Source: Erysipelotrichaceae bacterium (GTDB lineage: Bacteria; Bacillota_I; Bacilli_A; Erysipelotrichales; Erysipelotrichaceae). From it: a stretch of DNA of 16,522 nucleotides. This document shows positions 6,899 through 14,633 of this stretch, in pieces; positions within the stretch are counted from its first letter, which is position 1, and every line of letters begins with the position of its first letter. The stretch is from contig JANJWY010000187.1 of assembly GCA_024709285.1 (NCBI GenBank), positions 1-16,522 on the forward strand. Reading direction: 5' to 3'. The notes beneath the pieces are model-generated. The model searched no databases, was not told where the DNA came from, and saw only the letters and a list, made by a program, of their open reading frames with translations. A program made the translations under genes and the position numbers.

Positions 6899-6928
6899 CA
6901 AAAAAACCAAGCCAAACCACATTTCACC

Positions 6929-7123
6929 TTAATTCCACAATAAGGCCAATAGAAACTGTGCCATCGTATAACCCAAAACCATGGCTACGGAAATATATAA
7001 AATCTGTGCTTCTGTCACCTTATTCTTTTTGATGAACTTCGTAAAATCCACACTGCTCAACCCGGCCATAGCTAAGAAAAACGTGAACATGTGCAATAAT
7101 ATGCGGGGAATCGGATCTAGCAT
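6929..7123 (-). CDS. Small DUF1146 (YwzB-like) membrane protein
   Basis: A 64-residue protein with two hydrophobic segments (about 8-24 and 41-62) joined by a basic loop, KFIKKNKVTEAQILYI. This loop, followed by a V(A)LGY segment, is the hallmark of DUF1146, a Bacillota family of unknown function represented by YwzB, whose gene lies downstream of the ATP synthase operon in Bacillus. That shared position supports the call. A strong ribosome site (AAAGGAGGAC on the minus strand) precedes the ATG by four bases. It follows the CPBP gene by 12 bases and is probably co-transcribed with it. No terminator is visible after it: a run of seven T on the minus strand follows, but no stem precedes it, so read-through into mbl is possible. 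Confidence 0.8.
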   Translation of the reverse strand: MLDPIPRILLHMFTFFLAMAGLSSVDFTKFIKKNKVTEAQILYISVAMVLGYTMAQFLLALLWN

Positions 7124-7135
7124 AGCTGTCCTCCT

Positions 7136-7795
7136 TTACAAAATACCAAACAATATCAAACCAACCGTATTGATTGCCAGATTAGCAAACAAGTGAACAG
7201 CCCATGAAGCCAAAATTGAACCTTCCTTTTCATTGATATAGTTAAAAATGAATCCGCCAACAATCAAAGTCACCATCATCAACACGATCAAATACCAGTC
7301 AAACAGACCGATCAACATCGCTACATGATACAAAGCGAACATCCCTGCGCTGAATCCGTAAGCAAATCCTCTTGAAGTTAAACTTTTTAATTCAATAAAT
7401 GCCACTCCTCTGAAAAAGTACTCCTCTAACAGTGAATTTGCGATAGAAATATATACCGCGACGAATATGAAGTTGCTTGCATTTACGCCCAGCTGTTCTT
7501 CAAGACCACTGACAACCGATGTGAAATCAAAGTATGGGCCAAGAATAAAATAAGCAGACATAATGAATCCATATATTCCTAATCCTAAAGCAAGCAACCT
7601 AGGTAATGTCTCTTTTTTCAGACCAAACAACTTAGATGTCATTTCTTTTCTAAGAAAAAAGATTGGTAACCCTAAAAAGAAAAAGATCTTAACGGCGGAC
7701 TTCATTGCATATCCGGGTTGCCACAGTCCATCGGTTAATGCCATGACGATACATCCGATAGTGACAATCAGGATGATTTTCAGTTCTTTTTTCAT
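7136..7795 (-). CDS. CPBP-family intramembrane metalloprotease homologue
   Basis: A 219-residue integral membrane protein with about six to eight hydrophobic segments. It carries the complete CPBP (CAAX protease/bacteriocin-processing, Abi) signature: EEYFFRG with E124, E125 and R129; H157 in FALYHVAM; and HLFANLAIN with H201 and N205. These residues form the metal-binding site of Rce1-type prenyl-protein proteases. Bacterial members take part in bacteriocin processing or immunity and in membrane-protein turnover, but the substrate of this one cannot be read from the sequence; there is no bacteriocin precursor next to it. The ATG at 7795 has a GAGGGG ribosome site five bases upstream. The gene sits between the ATP synthase terminator and the DUF1146 gene. 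Confidence 0.9.
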   Translation of the reverse strand: MKKELKIILIVTIGCIVMALTDGLWQPGYAMKSAVKIFFFLGLPIFFLRKEMTSKLFGLKKETLPRLLALGLGIYGFIMSAYFILGPYFDFTSVVSGLEEQLGVNASNFIFVAVYISIANSLLEEYFFRGVAFIELKSLTSRGFAYGFSAGMFALYHVAMLIGLFDWYLIVLMMVTLIVGGFIFNYINEKEGSILASWAVHLFANLAINTVGLILFGIL

Positions 7796-7810
7796 ACGTA
7801 CCCCTCAATA

Positions 7811-7819
7811 AGTATAACA
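7811..7819 (-). promoter_or_regulatory. Possible extended -10 promoter for the CPBP-DUF1146 pair
   Basis: On the minus strand this reads TGTTATACT, a TGn-extended -10 element just after the ATP synthase terminator. No convincing -35 is seen. A start at about 7804 would leave only about nine leader bases and would cut into the GAGGGG ribosome site, so either the true start lies further upstream or the mRNA is almost leaderless. Confidence 0.4.
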
Positions 7820-7834
7820 TATACCCGAAATGAT

Positions 7835-7863
7835 AAAAAAGAAGCAGCGCATAATGCGCCGCT
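7835..7863 (-). terminator. Rho-independent terminator of the ATP synthase operon
   Basis: On the minus strand AGCGGCGCA-TTA-TGCGCTGCT forms a nine-pair stem with one G-U wobble (plus-strand arms 7843-7851 and 7855-7863), followed by TCTTTTTT. The stem overlaps the last two bases read of the atpC stop codon region (7862-7864), so the hairpin begins at the stop. Confidence 0.9.
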
Positions 7864-8251
7864 ATTTTGCTGTGTTTATTCGGTTAAGAGCCCGTTGCAA
7901 AGCAATTTGAGCCCGAATGAGGTCTTGTTCTTCCGCAACTGTCTTGATGCGTTCTTCAGCCCGCTGTTTAGCGCGTTGAGCACGCTCAATATCAATTTCA
8001 TCGCTGCGTTCAACTGCATCCGTCATGATCGTAGCCACATTGTCCTTAAAATACAACGTTCCACCTGAAATGGCATATCGGTGACGTCCATCTTCCTCTA
8101 CCGTCGTCAACATCGAAATGATCAGAATCGCAACCAGAGGCATATGATTGCGTAAAATACCTAACTGACCTTCCGTAGAGACAACATTGAGGATCGATGT
8201 GTTAAGTTCGCGATAAAGTCCTCTTGGCGTAACGATACGAACCGTGAACAT
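7862..8251 (-). CDS. atpC: F1Fo ATP synthase subunit epsilon
   Basis: The 129-residue epsilon subunit belongs to the central stalk and links gamma to the c ring, often restraining ATP hydrolysis. The N-terminal beta-sandwich is clear (VRIVTPRGLYREL, EGQLGILRNHMPLVAIL, AISGGTLYFKDN), followed by the C-terminal helical hairpin from about residue 83 (IDIERAQRAKQRAEERI and IALQRALNRI). A full-length C-terminal domain suggests that epsilon inhibition is possible. It starts one base after the atpD stop. An AAAGGA element about 14 bases upstream lies within the atpD end, so translation is probably coupled. It is the last gene of the operon. Confidence 0.97.
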   Translation of the reverse strand: MFTVRIVTPRGLYRELNTSILNVVSTEGQLGILRNHMPLVAILIISMLTTVEEDGRHRYAISGGTLYFKDNVATIMTDAVERSDEIDIERAQRAKQRAEERIKTVAEEQDLIRAQIALQRALNRINTAK

Positions 8252-8252
8252 C

Positions 8253-9653
8253 TTACTTACCTAATCCTTTGGCTTTTTCAAACGCACCTTCAATCGTACT
8301 TACATACATAAATGCTTGTTCAGGCAGTTCATCCGCTCTACCATCCAAAATTTCACGGAAGCTGCGTACGGTTTCATCCAAAGGAACATACGTACCCGGA
8401 ATACCGTTAAACTGTTCGGCAACATGGAATGGCTGTGATAAGAAGTTACGAATCCGGCGTGCCCGGTTAACAATGACTTTATCCTCTTCCGAAAGTTCAT
8501 CCATACCCAAAATCGCGATAATGTCCTGAAGTTCTTTATACCGTTGCAACAATGACTGTACGCCACGGGCAACATCATAATGCTCATCTCCTACAACAAG
8601 CGGGTCCAACATACGGCTGGTAGATTCCAACGGATCAACCGCCGGATAAATTCCTAGTGCCGCAATATTACGGTCCAAAACCGTTTTGGCATCCAAATGA
8701 GTAAAAGCAGTTGCAGGGGCAGGGTCCGTCAAGTCATCGGCAGGAACATAAATCGCCTGAACCGAAGTGATCGATCCGTCCTTGGTTGATGTGATGCGCT
8801 CTTGAAGCTGTCCCATCTCGGTCGCAAGTGTCGGCTGATAACCGACGGCTGACGGCATCCGGCCTAACAGAGCCGAAACTTCCGAACCGGCCTGTGTGAA
8901 TCGGAAAATATTGTCAATAAATAATAATACGTCCTGATGATCGACATCACGGTAGTGCTCTGCCATCGTCAACCCTGAAAGAGCGACGCGCATACGGGCA
9001 CCCGGCGATTCATTCATCTGACCATAAACCAAAACTGTTTTATTTAAAACGCCTGAATCATTCATTTCATGATACAGATCGTTTCCTTCGCGCGTTCTTT
9101 CACCGACACCGGCAACGACCGACAAACCGCCATGTTCCTTCGCGATGTTGTGAATCAGCTCTTGCATGACGACCGTCTTACCGACACCAGCTCCGCCAAA
9201 CAGACCGATTTTACCACCCTTGGCATACGGGCATAACAGGTCAATGACCTTAATTCCCGTTTCCAAAATCTCGGCACTGGTTTGTTGCTGTTCAAAAGTT
9301 GGCGCTTCACGATGAATCGGGTCTCTTTTGACTTCGGCCGGAATATCTCCCATACCGTCAATCGGATCACCCAATACATTGAACATTCTGCCCAAAACTT
9401 CTTTACCGACAGGAACCGAAATGGATTTTCCGGTATCGATGGCTTCCATGCCGCGGACCAATCCATCGGTAGAACCCATGGAAATACAGCGGACGACATC
9501 ATCACCTACATGCTGAGCAACCTCAACTACCAATTTACCTTCTTTCAAAGGTATATCGATGGCATTATACAAATACGGTAATTGTTTACCGCTGAAACGA
9601 ATATCTACGACCGGACCGATGATTTGCAACAGCTTACCGTTGATTTTATCCAT
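8253..9653 (-). CDS. atpD: F1Fo ATP synthase subunit beta (catalytic)
   Basis: Beta carries the catalytic nucleotide sites of F1. The 466-residue protein has an N-terminal beta barrel (GPVVDIRF), Walker A GGAGVGKT at 153-160, the catalytic-glutamate segment GERTREG (E185), Walker B LLFIDNIFRF, the ALSGLTMAEHYRD segment, and the DELSEED motif that contacts gamma and epsilon. All expected residues are present, so it should be active. The start is taken at 9653 because the upstream ATG (9665) belongs to the stretch ATGGAGGGTCAT, which supplies the GGAGG ribosome site for ATG 9653. It lies between atpG and atpC. Confidence 0.98.
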   Translation of the reverse strand: MDKINGKLLQIIGPVVDIRFSGKQLPYLYNAIDIPLKEGKLVVEVAQHVGDDVVRCISMGSTDGLVRGMEAIDTGKSISVPVGKEVLGRMFNVLGDPIDGMGDIPAEVKRDPIHREAPTFEQQQTSAEILETGIKVIDLLCPYAKGGKIGLFGGAGVGKTVVMQELIHNIAKEHGGLSVVAGVGERTREGNDLYHEMNDSGVLNKTVLVYGQMNESPGARMRVALSGLTMAEHYRDVDHQDVLLFIDNIFRFTQAGSEVSALLGRMPSAVGYQPTLATEMGQLQERITSTKDGSITSVQAIYVPADDLTDPAPATAFTHLDAKTVLDRNIAALGIYPAVDPLESTSRMLDPLVVGDEHYDVARGVQSLLQRYKELQDIIAILGMDELSEEDKVIVNRARRIRNFLSQPFHVAEQFNGIPGTYVPLDETVRSFREILDGRADELPEQAFMYVSTIEGAFEKAKGLGK

Positions 9654-9664
9654 ATGACCCTCCA

Positions 9665-10507
9665 TTACAGTGCGTCCGCACCAGCCACGATTTCAGAAAT
9701 TTCCTGAGTGATGGCTGCCTGACGCGACTGATTGTATTGCAATACTAGTTTATCGATGATTTCTTCGGCATTGTCCGTCGCATTCTCCATAGCCATGCGC
9801 CGTGATGCCTGCTCGCTGGTCTTGGTTTCCAACCAGCAACTATAAGTAACCGAACGGACATACATCGGAATCAGATAATTCAGAATGTCTGCACCGCTGG
9901 GTTCGAAAATCGTTTCTACATAGGCTTCCTCAGTCTTAGCAAAGTCCTCTTCGACCGGTAATAATCGGATCATTTCCGGTTCAAAAGAAACTGAGTTGAC
10001 AAAATGTGTAAATAACACATTGATACTGGTGATTTCTTCTGATTCAAACATTTCCAGAGCTCTGTTAACGACCGTACTCACTTCTTGAAAACTCAGATCG
10101 TCACTTTTCATTAATTCGCTCAGTAAGTTGAAATTACGATTCTTCAACCATGAGTAACCCTTTAACCCTATTAATAGCACTGGGTGTTTCGGATTAACCT
10201 TGAGTTTGAAAAATCTCAGCATGTTCGAATTGTATCCGGCACATAATCCCAAATCGGATGTGAAGATGATCGTCAGCGGTCGGGTATCTTCACGTTTTTT
10301 CATCCATATCACTTCATCGACATACGAAGTTGAAAGAATCTTTGACACCATGTTTTTCATGACATGGGCATACTCGCGATTCTGCTCCATTTTTTCCTTC
10401 TGCCGTTTCAGTTTACTGGTAGCAATCAATTCCATGGCTTGAGTAATTTTTTTGGTAGCCTCGACCGAGCGGATACGCCTTTTTATGGCTTGCTTACCGG
10501 TAGCCAT
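9665..10507 (-). CDS. atpG: F1Fo ATP synthase subunit gamma
   Basis: The 280-residue gamma subunit is the rotating central shaft. The conserved N-terminal helix (KRRIRSVEATKKITQAMELIATSKLKR) and the C-terminal helix (ASRRMAMENATDNAEEIIDKLVLQYNQSRQAAITQEISEI, split here by family-typical residues) are both intact, and a SDLGLCAGYN segment lies in the middle Rossmann-like domain. The length is normal. The ATG at 10507 has AAAGG about ten bases upstream, inside the end of atpA, and only two bases separate the two genes. Confidence 0.97.
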   Translation of the reverse strand: MATGKQAIKRRIRSVEATKKITQAMELIATSKLKRQKEKMEQNREYAHVMKNMVSKILSTSYVDEVIWMKKREDTRPLTIIFTSDLGLCAGYNSNMLRFFKLKVNPKHPVLLIGLKGYSWLKNRNFNLLSELMKSDDLSFQEVSTVVNRALEMFESEEITSINVLFTHFVNSVSFEPEMIRLLPVEEDFAKTEEAYVETIFEPSGADILNYLIPMYVRSVTYSCWLETKTSEQASRRMAMENATDNAEEIIDKLVLQYNQSRQAAITQEISEIVAGADAL

Positions 10508-10509
10508 AA

Positions 10510-12030
10510 CTAAATGCCTTTCATCTTTTTGAACAAGTCAACAAAAGTCTTCATTGCGTTCATCATCCGACCGTTTAACTCATCGGAAATGACCTTTTTC
10601 TCATTAATTTCAGCTACGATCTCCGGATGCTCCTGTTTGAAATAAACATGCATTTCAGATTCGAACTTCTTAATATCCGTAACTTCCAACGTTTCAAGGA
10701 AACGATGTTTTGCACTATAAAGCGATAGAACTTCATAAGCCAGCTCCATCGGAACATACTGACCTTGTTTCAACAATTCGGTTAAACGGGCGCCATGATC
10801 GATGACCCGTTTGGTTGCACTGTCTAAGTCAGAACCAAACTGAGCAAATGCCAACAGTTCACGGTATTGAGCCAACTCAAGCTTCAATGACCCGGCGACT
10901 TGTTTCATGGCTTTGGTTTGGGCAGCCGAACCTACCCGGGATACAGATAAACCGCTGTCAACTGCCGGACGAACACCGGAATTGAACAGCTCAGACTGTA
11001 AGAACAATTGTCCGTCGGTAATTGAAATTACATTGGTCGGGATATAAGCACTGATATCACCGGCAAGTGTTTCAATGATCGGCAAAGCCGTCAATGAACC
11101 GCTGCCATAGTTTTCATTTAACTTTGCCGCACGTTCAAGTAATCGCGAGTGCAAGTAGAAAACATCCCCAGGATACGCTTCGCGTCCCGGTGGACGGCGT
11201 AACAATAATGACATCGTACGATAAGCCACCGCATGTTTGGATAAATCATCATAAATGATGAGAACATCTTTTCCTTCTTCCATCCATTCTTCACCGATTG
11301 CACAGCCGGCATACGGTGCGATGTATTGCAAAGGAGCCATTTCTGAAGCAGTAGCAGCAACAATAGTCGTATATTTCATAGCATCGTGATGACGCAGCTT
11401 TTCAACGATTTGTGCAACCGTCGAGGCCTTTTGACCGATCGCCACGTAAATACAAAGCATATTTTGATCGTGTTGATTAATAATGGTATCAATCGCCAAG
11501 GCTGTCTTTCCGGTTTGACGGTCACCGATGATCAATTCACGTTGTCCTCGGCCGATAGGAATCATGGAGTCAACGATTTTCAAACCGGTTTGAACCGGCT
11601 GATGAACGGACTTACGTGTCATGACCCCAGGTGCAACACGTTCGACCGGACGATATTTCTTCGTGGTTAAGGCAGGTCCGCCATCAATCGGCACACCCAA
11701 AGCATTGACGACACGTCCGAGCAGTTCATCCCCCACCGGAACTTCAACGATGCGGCCGGTAAGACGCACTTCATCGCCCTCTTTGATCAGACTGTCCGAA
11801 CCGATCAAAACAGCTCCGACATGATCTTCTTCCAGGTTCAGTACCATTCCGACGACATCATTCGGGAACAATAAAAGTTCGCCTGCCATCGCGTTGTTTA
11901 AACCGTGCAATAATGCAATTCCATCCCCAACGCTGATAACATATCCGACATCACTGGCGTCCAGACGGTTTTCATAGTGCTTAATCTGACTTTTGATTAA
12001 CGCACTTATTTCTTCAGGTCTTAATTCCAT
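10510..12030 (-). CDS. atpA: F1Fo ATP synthase subunit alpha
   Basis: The 506-residue non-catalytic nucleotide-binding subunit alternates with beta in the F1 hexamer. Seen in the sequence: an N-terminal delta-contact helix (RPEEISALIKSQIKHYE), the beta barrel up to about residue 95, Walker A GDRQTGKT at 169-176, Walker B-type VLIIYDDLSKHA, and the arginine-finger segment SGLSVSRVGSAAQ. The C-terminal helical domain is complete. Length is normal. The ATG at 12030 is preceded by an AGGTGAGG ribosome site, with four bases between it and atpH. Confidence 0.98.
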   Translation of the reverse strand: MELRPEEISALIKSQIKHYENRLDASDVGYVISVGDGIALLHGLNNAMAGELLLFPNDVVGMVLNLEEDHVGAVLIGSDSLIKEGDEVRLTGRIVEVPVGDELLGRVVNALGVPIDGGPALTTKKYRPVERVAPGVMTRKSVHQPVQTGLKIVDSMIPIGRGQRELIIGDRQTGKTALAIDTIINQHDQNMLCIYVAIGQKASTVAQIVEKLRHHDAMKYTTIVAATASEMAPLQYIAPYAGCAIGEEWMEEGKDVLIIYDDLSKHAVAYRTMSLLLRRPPGREAYPGDVFYLHSRLLERAAKLNENYGSGSLTALPIIETLAGDISAYIPTNVISITDGQLFLQSELFNSGVRPAVDSGLSVSRVGSAAQTKAMKQVAGSLKLELAQYRELLAFAQFGSDLDSATKRVIDHGARLTELLKQGQYVPMELAYEVLSLYSAKHRFLETLEVTDIKKFESEMHVYFKQEHPEIVAEINEKKVISDELNGRMMNAMKTFVDLFKKMKGI

Positions 12031-12034
12031 AACC

Positions 12035-12574
12035 TCACCTGCTTCCTTTCAATAAAACATGTCGCAAACTTTCAATTTTGTTTTTCAACGATCCATCCAT
12101 GACGACATCATCGACAATGACCCGGACACCGGAGAGCAATTGCGGATCCAGTTTATTGGTAAGTTCGACATTCAAATTCATTTTCTGCGAAACTGATTCC
12201 TCAATTCGCCTAATTTCATCGATATCCAGAAGGCGCGTAGAATATATTGTACCTTCTTTTATGCCTTTGCTTTGATTGCACAGAATATGAAACTCTTTGG
12301 CAATCTCACTAAATTGACTGACTCTGCGTTTATCAATCAACAAACAGAAGAAGTTAACGATATCACTGTCGATCCTGTTTGAAAAGATCTCCTTGAAAAC
12401 GCTTTTTTTCTGATTGGCCTCAATCCGGATATGACTGAAGAAATCACCGATTTGAGAATCTTGTTGAAAAGCCTGATGGACCCATCGCATTTGATGTTGC
12501 CATAAATCTACTTTGTCTGATTCGCAAGCAAACTCAAAAAGGGCCTGCGCATACCTGCTCGCGACCTTTTCCAT
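12035..12574 (-). CDS. atpH: F1Fo ATP synthase subunit delta
   Basis: The 179-residue delta subunit joins the peripheral stalk (b subunits) to the top of F1 through the alpha N-terminus. The N-terminal ASRYAQALFEFA helix and the C-terminal beta-strand segment with LDPQLLSGVRVIVDDVVMDGSLKNKIESLR are the typical signature. The start codon overlaps the atpF stop as TAATG, so translation is coupled; AAGGA lies about ten bases upstream. The central part is poorly conserved, as usual in this family. Confidence 0.95.
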   Translation of the reverse strand: MEKVASRYAQALFEFACESDKVDLWQHQMRWVHQAFQQDSQIGDFFSHIRIEANQKKSVFKEIFSNRIDSDIVNFFCLLIDKRRVSQFSEIAKEFHILCNQSKGIKEGTIYSTRLLDIDEIRRIEESVSQKMNLNVELTNKLDPQLLSGVRVIVDDVVMDGSLKNKIESLRHVLLKGSR

Positions 12575-13080
12575 TAGTTAACAGCATCCTTGATAAATCT
12601 CTCAACAGCTAAGCGGTCCGAGCTTTCATCCATACGGCCTTCCATCAGTTTGCCGGCTGCCAATAAAGCAACATCGACGATTTCACGGTGAATATCCGTT
12701 TCCATCGCCAGTCTTTCAGCTTCCAACTGACGTCTTGCAGTATCCAGTTTTTGCTGCGCTTCACGACGGGCATCCGAAACCAACGTATCTTTAATACGTT
12801 TTCCTTCACTCACGCCACGTTCGATGATTTTGACAGCATCCACAGACGCCTGACGCAACTCAGCGATTGCATGTGCTTTGCTCTGTTCAGCCTCATCTTT
12901 TAGTAAGCGGGCTTCCTCAATGAGCTGCTGAGAATGCTGAGCCCGTTTTTCCAAATATTCCGATACCGGTTTCCATAAATAGCGTCTAAACGCATAAAGT
13001 AAAACACCGGTAGCGGTTAACTGGACCAACATCGTTCTGAGATCCGGGAAGAGTTTCCCCATGATATCGATATCGATCAT
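12574..13080 (-). CDS. atpF: F1Fo ATP synthase subunit b
   Basis: The 168-residue b subunit forms the peripheral stalk that holds F1 still. It has one N-terminal membrane helix (about 14-32), the conserved FRRYLWKPVSEYLEKRA segment just after the membrane, and then a long charged coiled coil rich in Glu, Lys and Ala. There is a single b gene and no b' copy, so a homodimer is expected. The ATG at 13080 follows GGAGGTGAT by eight bases. An internal ATG (MGKLF) six codons in is a less likely start. Confidence 0.95.
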   Translation of the reverse strand: MIDIDIMGKLFPDLRTMLVQLTATGVLLYAFRRYLWKPVSEYLEKRAQHSQQLIEEARLLKDEAEQSKAHAIAELRQASVDAVKIIERGVSEGKRIKDTLVSDARREAQQKLDTARRQLEAERLAMETDIHREIVDVALLAAGKLMEGRMDESSDRLAVERFIKDAVN

Positions 13081-13112
13081 AACCTATCACCTCCAAGTGT
13101 AACAACAATGAC

Positions 13113-13346
13113 TTAGTTGAATACGAACATTAATAAAAACGCAATGAGCATACCGTAAATAGCACAAGTTTCGGCAATAGCGCCACCCAAGATCAACATT
13201 GAGCGAATCTTGGTTTCTGCTTCCGGATTGCGGGCAACAGCTTCAACGGCTTTACCAGCTGCATATCCTTGTCCGGCACCGGTCATCATACCGGTCATAA
13301 TGGCTAATCCAGCCCCGATAGCTACTAATCCACGTGCGAGTTCCAT
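13113..13346 (-). CDS. atpE: F1Fo ATP synthase subunit c, predicted sodium-binding type
   Basis: The 77-residue hairpin forms the rotor ring in the membrane. Helix 1 has the glycine-rich GAGLAI...TGAGQGYAAGKAVEAVARNPEA segment; the loop RNPEA is universal; helix 2 carries the ion-binding Glu59 in AIAETCAIYG. Compared with the sodium-coupled Ilyobacter tartaricus c subunit, Gln26 corresponds to Q32, Glu59 to E65, Thr60 to S66 and Tyr64 to Y70. These are the sodium ligands or their hydrogen-bond partners. T67 is replaced by Cys61 and P28 by Thr22. Sodium coupling is therefore inferred, not shown. A strong AAAGGAG ribosome site precedes the ATG, in line with the high copy number needed. Confidence 0.97.
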   Translation of the reverse strand: MELARGLVAIGAGLAIMTGMMTGAGQGYAAGKAVEAVARNPEAETKIRSMLILGGAIAETCAIYGMLIAFLLMFVFN

Positions 13347-13364
13347 AAGTTATTTCTCCTTTTC

Positions 13365-14078
13365 TTATTCCTCTACGGGAAGTTCATTCCCGATAAATAC
13401 CGTAGTCAATGAAATAAATACAAACATTTGAATAAAGCCGGTAAAAACATCAAAATAAGCATGCAACGCCGGCGCAATGATCGGACCGATAAAGTCAAAC
13501 TGACCTAGAACCGGAATGAATCCGATCAGAAAATGTGAAACAAATCCGGTAAATGTGTAGAGCAATGCCATAATGATTCCACCGCTGGTAATGTTTCCAA
13601 ACAAACGCAACGACATGGAAACCAGAGGTGCAAATGTTCCGAAAATGTTCATTACGATAAATGGCGGATAAGGTTCGATGAACCGATGGAAGAACTGCTT
13701 GAATCCTCCGGTAATATACACCGTCCGCTGAATCATAATAAACGTTATTAAGGCAAATGTCAGCGTTACACTGTAATTTGCAGTCGGAGGGGCTAACCCA
13801 AACAACCCGGAAATATTGCTGAAAAACAAATACAAGGCCAGTGATCCGATGTAAGGAGCATATGACTGTGCTGCCTTAACACCCATGTTGCCTTGAGTGA
13901 TACTCGACATCATTTGCACATACAACACACCGAGAAGGACCAAGCCTTTAGGTTTTTCCAATGGATCTGCTTTGCTTATTGCGCGGTTAACAGCATAAAT
14001 CAATGCCAGAACGACCGATGTAACGATTAAAATCGAAAATACTTCGGCCTGAAGCTGTATTTGTAATCCGACCATCAT
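13365..14078 (-). CDS. atpB: F1Fo ATP synthase subunit a
   Basis: The 237-residue membrane stator provides the ion half-channels next to the c ring. Five to six membrane helices are visible. The essential arginine is R158 in SMSLRLFGNITSGG, followed by the conserved PALHAYFDVFTGFIQMFVFISLT segment. The start at 14078 (ATG ATG) is favoured because AAAGGGGTGA lies about ten bases upstream; an in-frame upstream ATG at 14123 falls inside the previous gene and adds an unrelated hydrophilic stretch. It is separated from atpI by seven bases and from atpE by 18. Confidence 0.96.
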   Translation of the reverse strand: MMVGLQIQLQAEVFSILIVTSVVLALIYAVNRAISKADPLEKPKGLVLLGVLYVQMMSSITQGNMGVKAAQSYAPYIGSLALYLFFSNISGLFGLAPPTANYSVTLTFALITFIMIQRTVYITGGFKQFFHRFIEPYPPFIVMNIFGTFAPLVSMSLRLFGNITSGGIIMALLYTFTGFVSHFLIGFIPVLGQFDFIGPIIAPALHAYFDVFTGFIQMFVFISLTTVFIGNELPVEE

Positions 14079-14085
14079 CGCTGCA

Positions 14086-14445
14086 TCACCCCTTTCGCTT
14101 AGGTATGTGTATCTCTGCCACATACATACCGTATTTTACCATAACCAACCCAACCGCTACTAGATATATATTGAATATTTTTGTGAAAATTATCCCAAAG
14201 TAAAGGGCTAATCCCATCAGACCATAATTCAAAACAGCAAAGAAAATAAATCCCATCCATTTAAACTTCCCTTGAAACAACATCTGATCATAATAATAAG
14301 CCGATAATCGCAAAGTTACCTGCGCAACAAACACTCCAAGCCACAATCCCAGACCAAAATCAATCCGCCAAAACAATAAAGCCAAACCGACTAAAAAGCC
14401 AATTATTGCCGTTTTTTTGGCAACGTTTTCCAGAAATTCTCCCAT
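14086..14445 (-). CDS. atpI: AtpI-like ATP synthase accessory membrane protein
   Basis: A 119-residue protein with four hydrophobic segments (about 11-26, 30-46, 66-84 and 88-107). Its position directly before atpB and the helix pattern match ATP synthase protein I, which assists c-ring assembly and has been proposed, with AtpZ, to serve in divalent-cation uptake. Sequence conservation in this family is low, so the call relies on size, topology and position. Its ATG overlaps the stop of the preceding gene as TAATG and lacks a clear ribosome site, which implies translation coupled to atpZ. Confidence 0.8.
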   Translation of the reverse strand: MGEFLENVAKKTAIIGFLVGLALLFWRIDFGLGLWLGVFVAQVTLRLSAYYYDQMLFQGKFKWMGFIFFAVLNYGLMGLALYFGIIFTKIFNIYLVAVGLVMVKYGMYVAEIHIPKRKG

Positions 14446-14633
14446 TAGTTTTCACGCGTCCAATCAATCAGATATTTAAAAGCACTTGCGACTCCCAACA
14501 GACATCCCAAGACGGTCAAAAACGGCGTTGTCTTTAGCACTCCATCAAGCCATAAACCCAATAAAGTCGACAACGTGATCATTCCGCCAATCGAAAATCC
14601 CAATTGTAAAGCAACAACCAGTGCTTTTTTCAT
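14445..14633 (-). CDS. atpZ: AtpZ/AtpI-like small membrane protein (ATPase gene 1 type)
   Basis: A 62-residue protein with two membrane helices (about 7-29 and 37-56). The pattern GLWLDGVLKTTPFLTVLGCLLGVASAFKYL fits the AtpZ (ATPase_gene1) family: G-x-WLD, a short polar turn, then a glycine-rich second helix. In other bacteria AtpZ is encoded immediately upstream of atpI and associates with the ATP synthase. The ATG overlaps the upp stop by one base (TAATG); a weak GGAA lies about eight bases upstream. It links upp to the ATP synthase genes without any gap. Confidence 0.82.
   Translation of the reverse strand: MKKALVVALQLGFSIGGMITLSTLLGLWLDGVLKTTPFLTVLGCLLGVASAFKYLIDWTREN

Noticed and set aside
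6901..6928. Terminator after the DUF1146 gene
   Set aside because: There is a seven-T run on the minus strand, but the preceding G/T-rich sequence cannot form a stem.
9155..9581. Open frames of about 100 codons on both strands within atpD
   Set aside because: Shadows of the conserved beta-subunit frame with no recognisable domain.
9654..9665. atpD start at 9665
   Set aside because: That ATG is part of the ATGGAGGGTCAT ribosome-site stretch in front of the ATG at 9653.
14079..14123. atpB start at 14123
   Set aside because: The extra 15 residues lie in the atpI coding end and are hydrophilic; a good ribosome site precedes the ATG at 14078.
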